Positions 24,017 through 31,363 are shown, numbered from the stretch's first letter. The stretch: DNA of 34,250 nucleotides from Candidatus Rifleibacteriota bacterium (GCA_015233155.1 JADFYG010000061.1:1-34250), one strand, 5' to 3'. Notes: generated by a model from the letters alone, not told the origin. Program-made: numbers and translations.

Positions 24017-26275
24017 TTATCGGTTAATCCGTCGTAGGTAATCATTCCATGCTATCTGAATCGGCTCCGGAATGGTATCGGCTGATCGCTGAACCTTTTC
24101 ATCTAGCGGGGTGTTCTCTGGAGACTCGCTGAAACGATTTATCAATGCATTTTTGACGTCGAATACATCTCTGACCAGGTATCCGCCAACCATCTGCTTA
24201 ACGTAACTCCGAATGACCGGAGGCGCCTTGAGAGCTATTGAAAAATCTTTGTCGGCGGCAGTGACATGCCTGTTGATTACCATTGCCTTGGGCGACCTGG
24301 CGACGAATCCGACAATATCTGACGATGAAAGATATGACGGAAGAAGATATTCATCCCGGTCAAGTACATAGTCTCCGAGCATGGTTTTCCAGCGAAGAGA
24401 AATGGCATTCTTCAGCAACCTGACCTTCGAATAATATTTGAAAGTATCGGCTATCTGGTTCAAATCCAGGCCCCGATGGATCTTCTCGCGAATTGTAAGA
24501 ACGATCGGCCCGTAACAGCCCGCAATATCGGCGCGGTGCGTAGCATAAATGTAATCGGCTTCATGATTGTAATCATCAGCATTGTTTCCACCTTCGTTTG
24601 CGAAAAGGTCCCTGAAAATACTCGGCCTATGTTGAGATTCATCAGTTTCAAACTGCTGACCTATCATCCCGGCATGTCTTATTCTGGCTTCTCGATAAGC
24701 CCGGGACGGATCCTGGAACGAGGCGAGACACGCCCCATACAGCTTCCGCAGGTTGAAACTCATGACATCATCACCCAGGAGATTCTTGAATGCCTGCACT
24801 TCAGCAGCTGCGTGGCCGGCTGCGTCAAAACTACCGGTCCCGCGATATACTTCGTTGAAAAATCCTGAATCGATGCGCTGTTTTCCAGTGGGTGCGTTCA
24901 GGTCGTAAAGCGATATACAGTCACTGGAAATCAGCTCGGTTTTTCCCTCCCGGGGACCGCCGGATTCGGGTTCGACAGCTTTATCTCCATCTTTCAGACT
25001 GGCCTGCCAGGCCTCCACGATTTCCCTGTGCCGCGAAATTTCGGAGAGTTTCAGCTGAGAGTTACTCAGGAACAAAGCGGAACCGAACCAGGCTCCTTCG
25101 TGATTATCTTTGAGATCGCGCATGGACTCATAGATTATAATATTCTTCAGATGAAATGCCTGAGCCACTTTTTTGAGCGGTTTCGGCAGTTCCTGGACTG
25201 AGGTGGTTTCCAGAAATCCATGCTTGGTCCCGGCAACGCTGCTTATCGCTTCGTATCCGATGCCAGCAACATCCGAAAAAAGGAAGGCATTCTTCAACAT
25301 ACATCGAGTCGGAGACAACGCCTCATGGCTGTTCAGAATGTGGCCATCATAGCGGGTATCGTTGAATAACTTGAGAAAAGTCAGCCAACCGTGCGTGAAG
25401 AAATGAAAAATATGAAATTTGTTCCGAAAAGATGTTTTGTCCGGGGTGAACCATGGCGCAGCGTTCGCCCGCCAAAATGCGTGCTTGCTTTGAGCTTCCT
25501 TGTCGCCGTCAAGATCAATGGTCACGTTATTCAACAGTGAAGTGACGATAATAAGCGAGACCAGATTGGTCGCCTGCCTGATCTCTTCCGGGGATGACCT
25601 CCAGAAATATTTATTGACCACTTTTCCGGCACACTGTTGGGCAAAGGTCCAGAATCTGTCAACATCCCAGCCGAGATCGTTTGGAATCACCGCCGGTTTG
25701 TTGTCCCAGAATTCGTAAGGTTTGCCGCCGCGGCGTTCCATTTCCCGGACGATTTCCTCCATCTGCGGAATGAACTCACGGTAAGCCTCGCGGGAAACAG
25801 CATCATAGCTTAGTATCACCATCAAAGGATATCCAAGAAGCGGAAGTGCTGCCCTACCGGCAAGATCGGGATTCCTGCTCTGAATCTCAACCGCCTCGAG
25901 TGGTTTGTGATGCTCGGCTTTCCGACCGGTGTAAACGCCATGAGTCAAATACCGCAGAAACCATGCAGAGCCGTGTTGCTGAATGGCGGATACCGTTTCA
26001 CCAAGCGCGATGTCAGCTGCGGGAAAGTGTCCCGAAAGTTTTTCCTTTACCGCCTTGAGCTCTGTCTGGAATTTGTCCGCTTTGTCAGCCCGTTCTTCTG
26101 GAGACAGATTCGAAAGCTGGGAAAGATCGGCAATCGCTTTTTCAAGTCGGAACTGCCGGTTGAGAAGACTGGCATAGACAAACTCGTCGCCGGATTCTTC
26201 AGCAGCCCGAACAACGAGTGGTCCGATGAATATTATGCACAAAACCAGAATCAAAGAAAATCGCGACCTGTTCAT
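24017..26275 (-). CDS. Large exported protein of unknown function
   Basis: The ATG at 26275 is preceded by GGAGG eight bases away and gives a clean signal peptide (MNRSRFSLILVLCIIFIGPL, cleavage near VRA-A). The mature part of about 730 residues is mostly helical and soluble, without further membrane segments. Notable features are a His/Phe-rich patch, FHIFHFFTHGWLTFLKLF (about 290-310), a conserved-looking EIVREMERRGGKP, and a Tyr/Asp/His-rich stretch (NADDYNHEADYIYATHRADI) near residue 590. I recognise no family and see no catalytic signature I would trust. It lies between the paralogue pair and comM with no close operon partner. Function unknown. Confidence 0.65.
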   Translation of the reverse strand: MNRSRFSLILVLCIIFIGPLVVRAAEESGDEFVYASLLNRQFRLEKAIADLSQLSNLSPEERADKADKFQTELKAVKEKLSGHFPAADIALGETVSAIQQHGSAWFLRYLTHGVYTGRKAEHHKPLEAVEIQSRNPDLAGRAALPLLGYPLMVILSYDAVSREAYREFIPQMEEIVREMERRGGKPYEFWDNKPAVIPNDLGWDVDRFWTFAQQCAGKVVNKYFWRSSPEEIRQATNLVSLIIVTSLLNNVTIDLDGDKEAQSKHAFWRANAAPWFTPDKTSFRNKFHIFHFFTHGWLTFLKLFNDTRYDGHILNSHEALSPTRCMLKNAFLFSDVAGIGYEAISSVAGTKHGFLETTSVQELPKPLKKVAQAFHLKNIIIYESMRDLKDNHEGAWFGSALFLSNSQLKLSEISRHREIVEAWQASLKDGDKAVEPESGGPREGKTELISSDCISLYDLNAPTGKQRIDSGFFNEVYRGTGSFDAAGHAAAEVQAFKNLLGDDVMSFNLRKLYGACLASFQDPSRAYREARIRHAGMIGQQFETDESQHRPSIFRDLFANEGGNNADDYNHEADYIYATHRADIAGCYGPIVLTIREKIHRGLDLNQIADTFKYYSKVRLLKNAISLRWKTMLGDYVLDRDEYLLPSYLSSSDIVGFVARSPKAMVINRHVTAADKDFSIALKAPPVIRSYVKQMVGGYLVRDVFDVKNALINRFSESPENTPLDEKVQRSADTIPEPIQIAWNDYLRRINR

Positions 26276-26410
26276 GTCCGCGTCCTCCAAAGTAAAATCG
26301 GGACAACATGGTAATATTCAATAATACGACCTCGCTCACCATTCTTCCATGCAATTATGCAAGTCTCCGAATTGAAGAAGCTTTGTCGGTCTTGCATTGC
26401 GCTAATGATC

Positions 26411-27946
26411 TCATGCAGCATTGAATGGGTCTGTCGTTCGATACTGAACAGCTTCCGCGATGTGGGAAATTGCGATCGTTTCGGCCCCTTCGAGATCCGC
26501 GATCGTGCGGGCGACGCGAATGATTTTGTCATATGCCCGGGCTGAAAGCCCGAAGGCACGCACGGCTTTTAGTAACAGCTCCGTTGAAGGTATATCCAGC
26601 TCGGCATCCTTCCTGAACAAACGTCCTGGAAGGTGCGCATTCAATCTCACCTGTCCACGCGGATGGCGGGCTCTCTGGCGGCGGCGGGCTGACAGAACAC
26701 GTTCGCGCACTGTCTCCGAAGACTCGCTTTCGATGTTTCCCGCCAACTCATCCGGCTTCAGCCGTGAAACGACTAGTTGGAGGTCGATGCGATCCAGGAG
26801 CGGTCCTGAAAGCTTTTGTTGATACGCATGCACCTGATGTGATGAGCAGGAGCATCCTTTTACCGGATCGCCGGAATAACCGCAAGGGCAAGGATTCATG
26901 GCCGCCAAAAGCATGAAACGGGCAGGAAAACCGGTTGTTCTCGCCGCGCGTGATATAGAGACACGACCTTCCGTCAGTGGCTCGCGCAGGACTTCGAGCA
27001 CGGTTTTCTTGAACTCGGTCAGTTCGTCAAGGAACAACACCCCGTGATGGGCCAGGGAAACCTCTCCCGGCGCCGGATTTCGTCCACCGCCGATGAGGGC
27101 TACGTCGGAAATAGTGTGGTGTGGGTCGCGAAATGGCGGGATCGTAAGCAGTCCACACCCTGCCGGAAGTAAGCCCTTGACTGAATACACACGCGTAACC
27201 TCAATCGCCTGTTCAAATTCGAGCGGCGGCAGTATCGATGGAAAAGCACGGGCCAGGAGGGTTTTTCCGGAGCCTGGAGGTCCGACCATGATCATGTTGT
27301 GGCCTCCCGCTGCGGCGATTTCAAGTGCTCGTCGCGCCGAAAGCTGACCTTTGATATCGGAAAGATCGACATGCGTGAATGACGCCGACGGGGGCAGAGC
27401 GACAGGGCTTTCACAGGCGTCGGGAGTCATCGGGGCATCCGCGCGCAGGGCTTCCACAAGATCGAAAAGACCGGTAAAGCCATAAACATTTAGCCCCGGA
27501 ACAACTCGGGCCTCGGGAACGTTCGAGGCGGGCACGACAATGCCTTCCAGACTGCGTTCACGGGCAAGAAGGGCAAGAGGCAGGATGCCTCGCGAGTGTC
27601 GCAGAGAACCATCTAGCGCCATTTCCCCGGCGAAGAGCAGACGCTTGACGCGGGCTGCGGGAACATGTTCTGATGCGGCAAGAAGAGCCACCGCCAGCGG
27701 AACGTCGAGACCGGCGCCTTCTTTTTTTACATCGGCCGGAGCCAGATTAACGGTGATACGACGCGGGGGAAGCTCAAGACCGATGTTCTTGAGCGCGGCT
27801 CTGACGCGCTCACGTGATTCGTTTACGGCGGCGTCAGGAAGTCCGACGAGCGTGAAAGCGGGCAGACCTCCGGCTATGTCGACCTCGACCTCGATCAGGA
27901 GTGGCTCACAGCCTGCGATAGCACCGGCAAGAACTCTGGCAAACAC
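26411..27946 (-). CDS. comM: ComM/YifB-family Mg-chelatase-like AAA+ ATPase
   Basis: ComM is a hexameric helicase that promotes branch migration during natural transformation in bacteria where it has been studied. The 511-residue protein is complete. The N-terminal ChlI/Lon-like domain (VEVDIAGGLPAFTLVGLPDA) is followed by Walker A GPPGSGKT (222-229), Walker B VLFLDELTEF, the MNPCPCGYSGDP motif and a C-terminal Mg-chelatase domain. It starts at GTG with GGGAGAAA about seven bases ahead. Two copies of its first 35 codons lie upstream of it at 28926-29030 and 30130-30234. The gene itself shows no damage. Confidence 0.93.
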   Translation of the reverse strand: MFARVLAGAIAGCEPLLIEVEVDIAGGLPAFTLVGLPDAAVNESRERVRAALKNIGLELPPRRITVNLAPADVKKEGAGLDVPLAVALLAASEHVPAARVKRLLFAGEMALDGSLRHSRGILPLALLARERSLEGIVVPASNVPEARVVPGLNVYGFTGLFDLVEALRADAPMTPDACESPVALPPSASFTHVDLSDIKGQLSARRALEIAAAGGHNMIMVGPPGSGKTLLARAFPSILPPLEFEQAIEVTRVYSVKGLLPAGCGLLTIPPFRDPHHTISDVALIGGGRNPAPGEVSLAHHGVLFLDELTEFKKTVLEVLREPLTEGRVSISRAARTTGFPARFMLLAAMNPCPCGYSGDPVKGCSCSSHQVHAYQQKLSGPLLDRIDLQLVVSRLKPDELAGNIESESSETVRERVLSARRRQRARHPRGQVRLNAHLPGRLFRKDAELDIPSTELLLKAVRAFGLSARAYDKIIRVARTIADLEGAETIAISHIAEAVQYRTTDPFNAA

Positions 27947-27999
27947 TTGTTTTCTCCCGCGACACGATATTTCCAGCTGTCTGCTTTATCTGTAACCGA

Positions 28000-28011
28000 C
28001 GATATATATCG
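28000..28011. promoter_or_regulatory. Perfect palindrome in the comM leader
   Basis: CGATATATATCG is a perfect 12-base palindrome 54 bases upstream of the comM start, in a region that should hold the promoter. The displaced leader at 29031-29152 has it with one mismatch pair (CGATATACATCG). It could be an operator or simply an AT-rich promoter element. Confidence 0.35.
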
Positions 28012-28122
28012 CTTCAAACTAGATATTGGGGAAATCTTTTGAGCAGTATTCTGATTGTCTGAACAAGCCATCGTCCTTCCATGAGTTCCTCTGGCTAGTA
28101 TTACCGCCCCATCACTTACACA

Positions 28123-28569
28123 TCAATCTTTAAATACCGGCAAAAAAAGTAGGGCATCCCATTCGAAGTTCCTAAAGCCTCGTTTCACTCTTGCCGTAAA
28201 ACTTCGGGACTTTTCATAGTAGCGATCAACCCCTTCAATATCACCATGAGCCGTGCATATCCATGTTCCATTCCCGGAATATTCATATATTCCATGGTCT
28301 TCAAGTCTTGTCGAGCAACCCTCTACTCTTCCATGCAAATATCCCTTCTTTACCATCAGCTCCATTAATTCGAGAGATGTCACACCGCTGGCGGGTTTTC
28401 CGAGATCACTCATATACATTTCCGTTGCTCCTTCAAGAGCCCGGAGATTGGCTTGACAGGCTTTCAAGTATCCTTGAGCTTTGCCCTGATAACCTCCTCG
28501 AACATAGAGTGCGCCAATAATCCATGCAGCTGTTAAAAACAAAATTACTATTTTCTTCATTAATCTCAT
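28123..28569 (-). CDS. Pilin-like protein without a prepilin leader
   Basis: The ATG at 28569 has AAGGAG eight bases upstream. The longer frame to 28662 would start inside the MITE and is rejected. The 148-residue product has a hydrophobic N-terminal helix (IVILFLTAAWIIGALYV). It continues as a helix, KACQANLRALEGATEMYMSD, that strongly resembles the alpha-1 region of small type IV pilins and pseudopilins. A C-terminal part has Cys, Tyr and ICTAHGD. There is no G/F-T-L-x-E cleavage site, so it would be a membrane-anchored pilin-fold protein, not a processed pilin. It lies alone between comM and the MITE. Confidence 0.65.
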   Translation of the reverse strand: MRLMKKIVILFLTAAWIIGALYVRGGYQGKAQGYLKACQANLRALEGATEMYMSDLGKPASGVTSLELMELMVKKGYLHGRVEGCSTRLEDHGIYEYSGNGTWICTAHGDIEGVDRYYEKSRSFTARVKRGFRNFEWDALLFLPVFKD

Positions 28570-28620
28570 GCCTGAAACTCCTTGTGTTTTACCATGAAGC
28601 CCATTTCGAGAGATATCGTT

Positions 28621-28735
28621 GTAACTTCTCAATAACCCCGCTGTAAAATAACACGACCTCACGAGGAAGACACTGATAAAAACAGAGTTTTAGTTTTAGG
28701 ATTTCCATTTTTGCCCGGACTTATTGAGAAGTTAC
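28621..28735. mobile_element. 115-bp MITE with 15-bp inverted repeats and 8-bp target duplication
   Basis: The ends are perfect inverted copies: GTAACTTCTCAATAA at 28621-28635 and its reverse complement at 28721-28735. Immediately outside both ends stands ATATCGTT (28613-28620 and 28736-28743), an exact 8-base direct repeat. Together these define a transposed, non-coding element. Ends starting GTAA and 8-bp duplications are known features of the IS66 family, so an IS66-type transposase acting in trans is the best guess. It lies 52 bases upstream of the pilin-like gene. Confidence 0.85.
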
Positions 28736-28834
28736 ATATCGTTTAGAAAATTTTATATTTACCACTCGGATCAGTCTCTATTTCCCACAATGCATTTTTC
28801 CTCAAAAATAAGTTATTACATCGACATTCCCTTC

Positions 28835-28926
28835 GATAATACACATTTTCTACTATGCGTGCCATTTGTATCTTCAGTCATTTTTCAGAATATACTGTCT
28901 TACTATATGCATATGGGCATACTAAG
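28835..28926 (-). repeat. Arm repeat, copy A (joined to comM 5' copy 2)
   Basis: About 90 AT-rich bases directly beyond the comM-derived segment match bases 30038-30130 at roughly 70 percent by eye, ending in the identical GCATACTAAGCC. The true comM does not carry this sequence after codon 35, so it belongs to whatever was inserted. Left and right parts (TATGC...CCAT and ATGG...GCATA) can pair imperfectly, giving a possible hairpin. Confidence 0.6.
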
Positions 28927-29030
28927 CCGACGAGCGTGAATGCAGGCAGGCCGCCGGCTATGTCAACCTCGACTTCGATCAGAAGCGGCTCGCAACCTGC
29001 GATGGCGCCGGCAAGAACTCTGGCAAACAA
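28885..29030 (-). pseudogene. Displaced comM 5' end, copy 2
   Basis: The frame starts with TTG at 29030 and encodes 34 residues (positions 2-35) identical to the N-terminus of the intact comM. After VGL it leaves comM and runs 13 codons of foreign sequence (VCPYAYSKTVYSEK) to a stop. Compared with comM there are 13 codon differences in 34, all synonymous. The comM leader follows it at 29031-29152, including 60 bases nearly identical to those upstream of the intact gene. No ATPase part remains, so this is a remnant, not a gene. Confidence 0.85.
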
Positions 29031-29152
29031 TGGTTTACTCCTGCGACTTGATTTTCCCGGCTGTCTGCTTTATCCGCAGCTGACGATATACATCGCTTCA
29101 AACTAGATATTGGGGAAATCTTTTCGAGCAGTATTCTGATTGTCTGAACAAG
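29031..29152 (-). repeat. Displaced comM leader, copy 2
   Basis: This copies the non-coding region upstream of comM (27947-28067). The part next to the start codon has drifted by about a quarter. The far 60 bases (29092-29152 against 28008-28067) match except for one inserted C. The match stops abruptly at GAACAAG in both, which marks the end of the duplicated unit. Confidence 0.85.
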
Positions 29153-29338
29153 TTAAATGCCGTAGCGTTTCTCTAGAAGTGCTATATTATACGCGTTCAC
29201 GGCGAGGCAATTGTTCCCCTCGGGATCTTTGCTTTCTTTCGCGGTCGCTTTACGACAGCTTGTAATACGTATCGTATCTTCCGTTTCTGTATAGATCAAC
29301 ACCAATGTGGTTTCAGGAAATATTTCAGACAAGCCTTT
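29153..29338 (-). pseudogene. C-terminal remnant resembling a BrnT-type toxin
   Basis: A frame of 61 codons without a start reads LVLIYTETEDTIRITSCRKA, then TAKESKD and further residues to a TAA at 29153. The pattern hydrophobic-Tyr-Thr-Glu, I-R-I-x-S-x-R-K-A-T-x-x-E is that of the C-terminal half of BrnT (DUF497) ribonuclease toxins. The N-terminal catalytic half is missing and a stop lies just upstream. No BrnA-like antitoxin follows. It abuts the displaced comM leader exactly. The family assignment is tentative. Confidence 0.45.
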
Positions 29339-29373
29339 CTATCTTTATTGCATCATCCGCCATCCAGAAAAAA

Positions 29374-29736
29374 TCAGACTGAATTCGGTAATAAACGCAG
29401 ACGAAGGCGTCTCTCTTCCACAACCGCAAAATTTCCGGCCCAATCATTTCTCGATTGCAGAGTATCGATTATCGTTTTTATTCCACATTCGGGATTTGCC
29501 ATGGGAATTCGAAAAAGGATAATGCCGCAAGTTGCTGGAAGTGCGGATCGAAAAGCAAGTTCCCCAAAATCTTTGTCAAAAGTGAGAAGAATTCGTGATT
29601 CCTCAACCGCTCTCGCCAAAACTTGTTTATCGGTAGCACCCGGAGAATCAGTACAAATCCAGGCAACGTCGTTTGCGAGATCTCTTAATCGAGAAACGGC
29701 ACCACCTGGAAAATTCTCATTCGCCAAGAATCGCAT
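29374..29736 (-). CDS. DUF5615 PIN-like toxin component
   Basis: The 120-residue protein opens MRFLANENFPGGAVSRLRD. It carries SPGATDKQVLARAVEESRIL and LLTFDKDFGELAF, the acidic motifs of DUF5615 (Mut7-C/PIN-like) proteins that are paired with DUF433. The Asp/Glu set for metal binding is present, so nuclease activity is plausible. The ATG follows the DUF433 stop with no gap, as expected for a coupled toxin-antitoxin pair. The pair is bracketed by the two displaced comM 5' ends, which suggests it arrived as cargo. In such pairs the PIN-like partner is taken as toxin by family, not shown here. Confidence 0.82.
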   Translation of the reverse strand: MRFLANENFPGGAVSRLRDLANDVAWICTDSPGATDKQVLARAVEESRILLTFDKDFGELAFRSALPATCGIILFRIPMANPECGIKTIIDTLQSRNDWAGNFAVVEERRLRLRLLPNSV

Positions 29737-29973
29737 TTATGCAACCCTCGTAGAAGGCAATGGGAACACCCTCTCCGATTGAATAATTTCCGAAACATAT
29801 TTCAAACAGGCAGATATATCTTCCTTGGTTAAATGTGGATAATTTCTTAGAATGTCCTCTTCTTTCCAGCCTTGTGCCAGCAAATTAATCACAAACTCAA
29901 CCGAAATACGTGTGCCCCTGATGACCGGTTTTCCCACCAGAATCTCAGGATCAACTACAATTATGTCTGCCAC
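29737..29973 (-). CDS. DUF433 antitoxin-like protein
   Basis: The product is a short winged-helix-type protein with the hallmark of DUF433: DPEILVGKPVIRGTRISVEF, then INLLAQGWKEEDILRNYPHL and EDISACLKYV. I prefer the GTG at 29973, with GTGAGG nine bases upstream. A GTG at 29988 is the longer alternative and lacks a ribosome binding site. It comes first in the pair and ends directly before the DUF5615 ATG. DUF433 proteins usually bind their own promoter and neutralise the PIN-like partner. That role is inferred from family and order. Confidence 0.85.
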   Translation of the reverse strand: MADIIVVDPEILVGKPVIRGTRISVEFVINLLAQGWKEEDILRNYPHLTKEDISACLKYVSEIIQSERVFPLPSTRVA

Positions 29974-30037
29974 TGCTATTGACCTCACTGAAATAGTTAA
30001 TCATCGGGAAAAGATCATTTATTCCACCAACACGCCA

Positions 30038-30130
30038 TCAATATACACGCTTTCTTTCATACGTGCCATCCGCATCTATATTCATTCTTCAAAATCTGCT
30101 GTCATCTTATACGCATAAGTGCATACTAAG
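30038..30130 (-). repeat. Arm repeat, copy B (joined to comM 5' copy 3)
   Basis: This is the second copy of the roughly 90-base AT-rich arm seen at 28835-28926, ending in the same GCATACTAAGCC directly against a comM 5' fragment. It begins about 50 bases upstream of the DUF433 frame, so it forms one border of the toxin-antitoxin segment. Confidence 0.6.
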
Positions 30131-30234
30131 CCAACGAGCGTAAATCCAGGTAATCCTCCGCTGATATCTATTTCTACCTCGACCAGAAAAGGTTCACAAC
30201 CTGCAATACTTCCCTACGGGATTCGCGTGAACAA
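30130..30234 (-). pseudogene. Displaced comM 5' end, copy 3 (older)
   Basis: Read leftward from TTG at 30234, this segment encodes a diverged ComM N-terminus: GSIAGCEPFLVEVEIDISGG, then LPGFTLVGL. It breaks from comM at the same codon as copy 2 and continues into the same arm. It has an in-frame TAG (30214-30216) and several amino-acid changes, though DISGGLPGFT is itself a valid ComM sequence. It therefore descends from a more distant comM allele. Weak leader similarity goes on to about 30290. Confidence 0.75.
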
Positions 30235-30511
30235 TGTTTCGTGCCTCCTAAGATTTCGCTCGCTTCATGTAAATATCGGCTGGGGAAGCGGGTTGGGGAA
30301 AAAGGAATCAGAAGATATGGAAAATCTCTACAGTATCTCCGTTTTTCGAACAGCAATTCTTGGTGAGTTATGCAAATGCAGAACAGAAAAGGAATTGTGT
30401 AGATGTCGAAAAATGAGTTTTTCCTATTCTGAAGCGTTTTTCGGCATTTTTGGTGTACACTCAAAATATTCGGTATGTATTCATGCTGCTTTTCAGCCTT
30501 GGACTTTTTTA
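30235..30511. other. Non-coding stretch after comM copy 3
   Basis: The first 50 bases resemble the comM leader (CGCTTCA..AATATCGG). Beyond that I see no gene: the plus-strand frame here reads through the comM antisense remnant and has no recognisable content until the sulfatase-modifier remnant begins. Confidence 0.4.
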
Positions 30512-30838
30512 TATGGCTGGTTCAAGTTCAACAGCAACTGGGAATCACATCCGGTGGGACTGAAAAAACCCAACGGATGGGGCTTGTATGATTTGGCCGG
30601 TAATGTCGGCGAATGGGAATTTCACTCGATAACGACCGGGGAAGGGAATAAAAACAGCCTTTATCTTGGTTCCTCTTATGATAGCGAGGGCATTAACAGA
30701 TGGTTCGACTATGGATCGACGGAAAACAACAGACGGTACAACTGGATAGGATTCCGGGTATGCCGTGGAGCTAATATGGATTTGACCGACATGGAATATC
30801 CGGATCCATATAAAACATATCGTAAATCCGGGAAATGA
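30512..30838 (+). pseudogene. C-terminal remnant of a formylglycine-generating-enzyme (SUMF1) domain
   Basis: The frame reads WFKFNSNWESHPVG, KKPNGWGLYDLAGNVGEWEF, and ends NWIGFRVCRGAN. These are the closing motifs of the FGE-sulfatase/SUMF1 fold, whose full members oxidise a sulfatase Cys to formylglycine or serve as variable ligand domains. Only the last roughly 100 residues are present. The frame continues upstream (to 30119) but that part is antisense to a comM fragment and is not homologous. The 5' two thirds are missing, so it is a truncated relic, possibly cut by the insertions next to it. Confidence 0.7.
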
Positions 30839-31020
30839 AGATCTTGGTCTGCAATCAGGCTGGCTATTTTCAAGGACATCGCAGGGGTTACGAAGTATTT
30901 TCTTTTCAGGTGTGACGTATCTCCTTCAGCAGGAAGAAAACAACTTGACAAGTAAAGTTCGATTGATACGTCTATTATATGAGGGGATTAATATATTGAG
31001 AGTTTCCCAAGGAGGTTCAC

Positions 31021-31305
31021 ATGTTTATCAAAAAAAGCAGGCGAGGACAGAGTCTGACCGAATACTCTTTTATCCTGGGGTTTATCTCTTTTGTTGCAAT
31101 ATTTGCCTCTTACGTCCTTAGTGGTCACATAGACGGGGTGAACAATAACATTAATAATACTTTGTCTCAGGCGGCGGGGATAATTTCCCCCTCACCGACA
31201 GGAGGAACATCAGTAACTTCCCCGGGGACACAAACAGGGAATGGAACTACGGGTCCCGCCAATGACGTGATTGATTTGTCTCTCACTTCCGGGGGGGGCT
31301 TTTGA
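31021..31305 (+). CDS. Flp-type (Tad) pilin with Ser/Thr/Gly-rich tail
   Basis: AAGGAGG lies five bases before the ATG. The product starts MFIKKSRRGQSLTEYSFILG with the class III prepilin pattern: a basic leader, a Gly cleavage site, Glu at mature position 5 and Tyr next to it (the Flp Glu-Tyr pair). A hydrophobic helix follows. After about residue 55 the tail is rich in Ser, Thr, Gly and Pro and ends GGGF, longer than in the smallest Flp pilins. A Rho-independent terminator follows, so it is expressed alone. No prepilin peptidase or Tad secretion gene is in the window, though a CpaE-like ATPase lies at 20410. Confidence 0.82.
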   Translation: MFIKKSRRGQSLTEYSFILGFISFVAIFASYVLSGHIDGVNNNINNTLSQAAGIISPSPTGGTSVTSPGTQTGNGTTGPANDVIDLSLTSGGGF

Positions 31306-31363
31306 TGATTCGGGAAGCTACTTCCCAGTCGTGAAAGATGTTCGAGAAGGGTGAACAACCAAG

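Noticed and set aside
28855..29106. Plus-strand 83-codon frame
   Set aside because: It is antisense to the displaced comM 5' end and mirrors the antisense frame at the intact comM start.
28835..30130. Integron-like cassettes with attC sites
   Set aside because: The arms lack the GTTRRRY/RYYYAAC core pair of attC, there is no integron integrase, and the borders carry comM sequence.
30119..30511. Upstream part of the 239-codon plus-strand frame
   Set aside because: It is antisense to comM copy 3 followed by sequence with no homology. Only the last part belongs to a real protein family.
30945..30980. Promoter TTGACA ... TATTAT before the Flp pilin
   Set aside because: The spacing is 22 bases, too long for a normal sigma70 promoter, and no better -10 lies at 16-18 bases.
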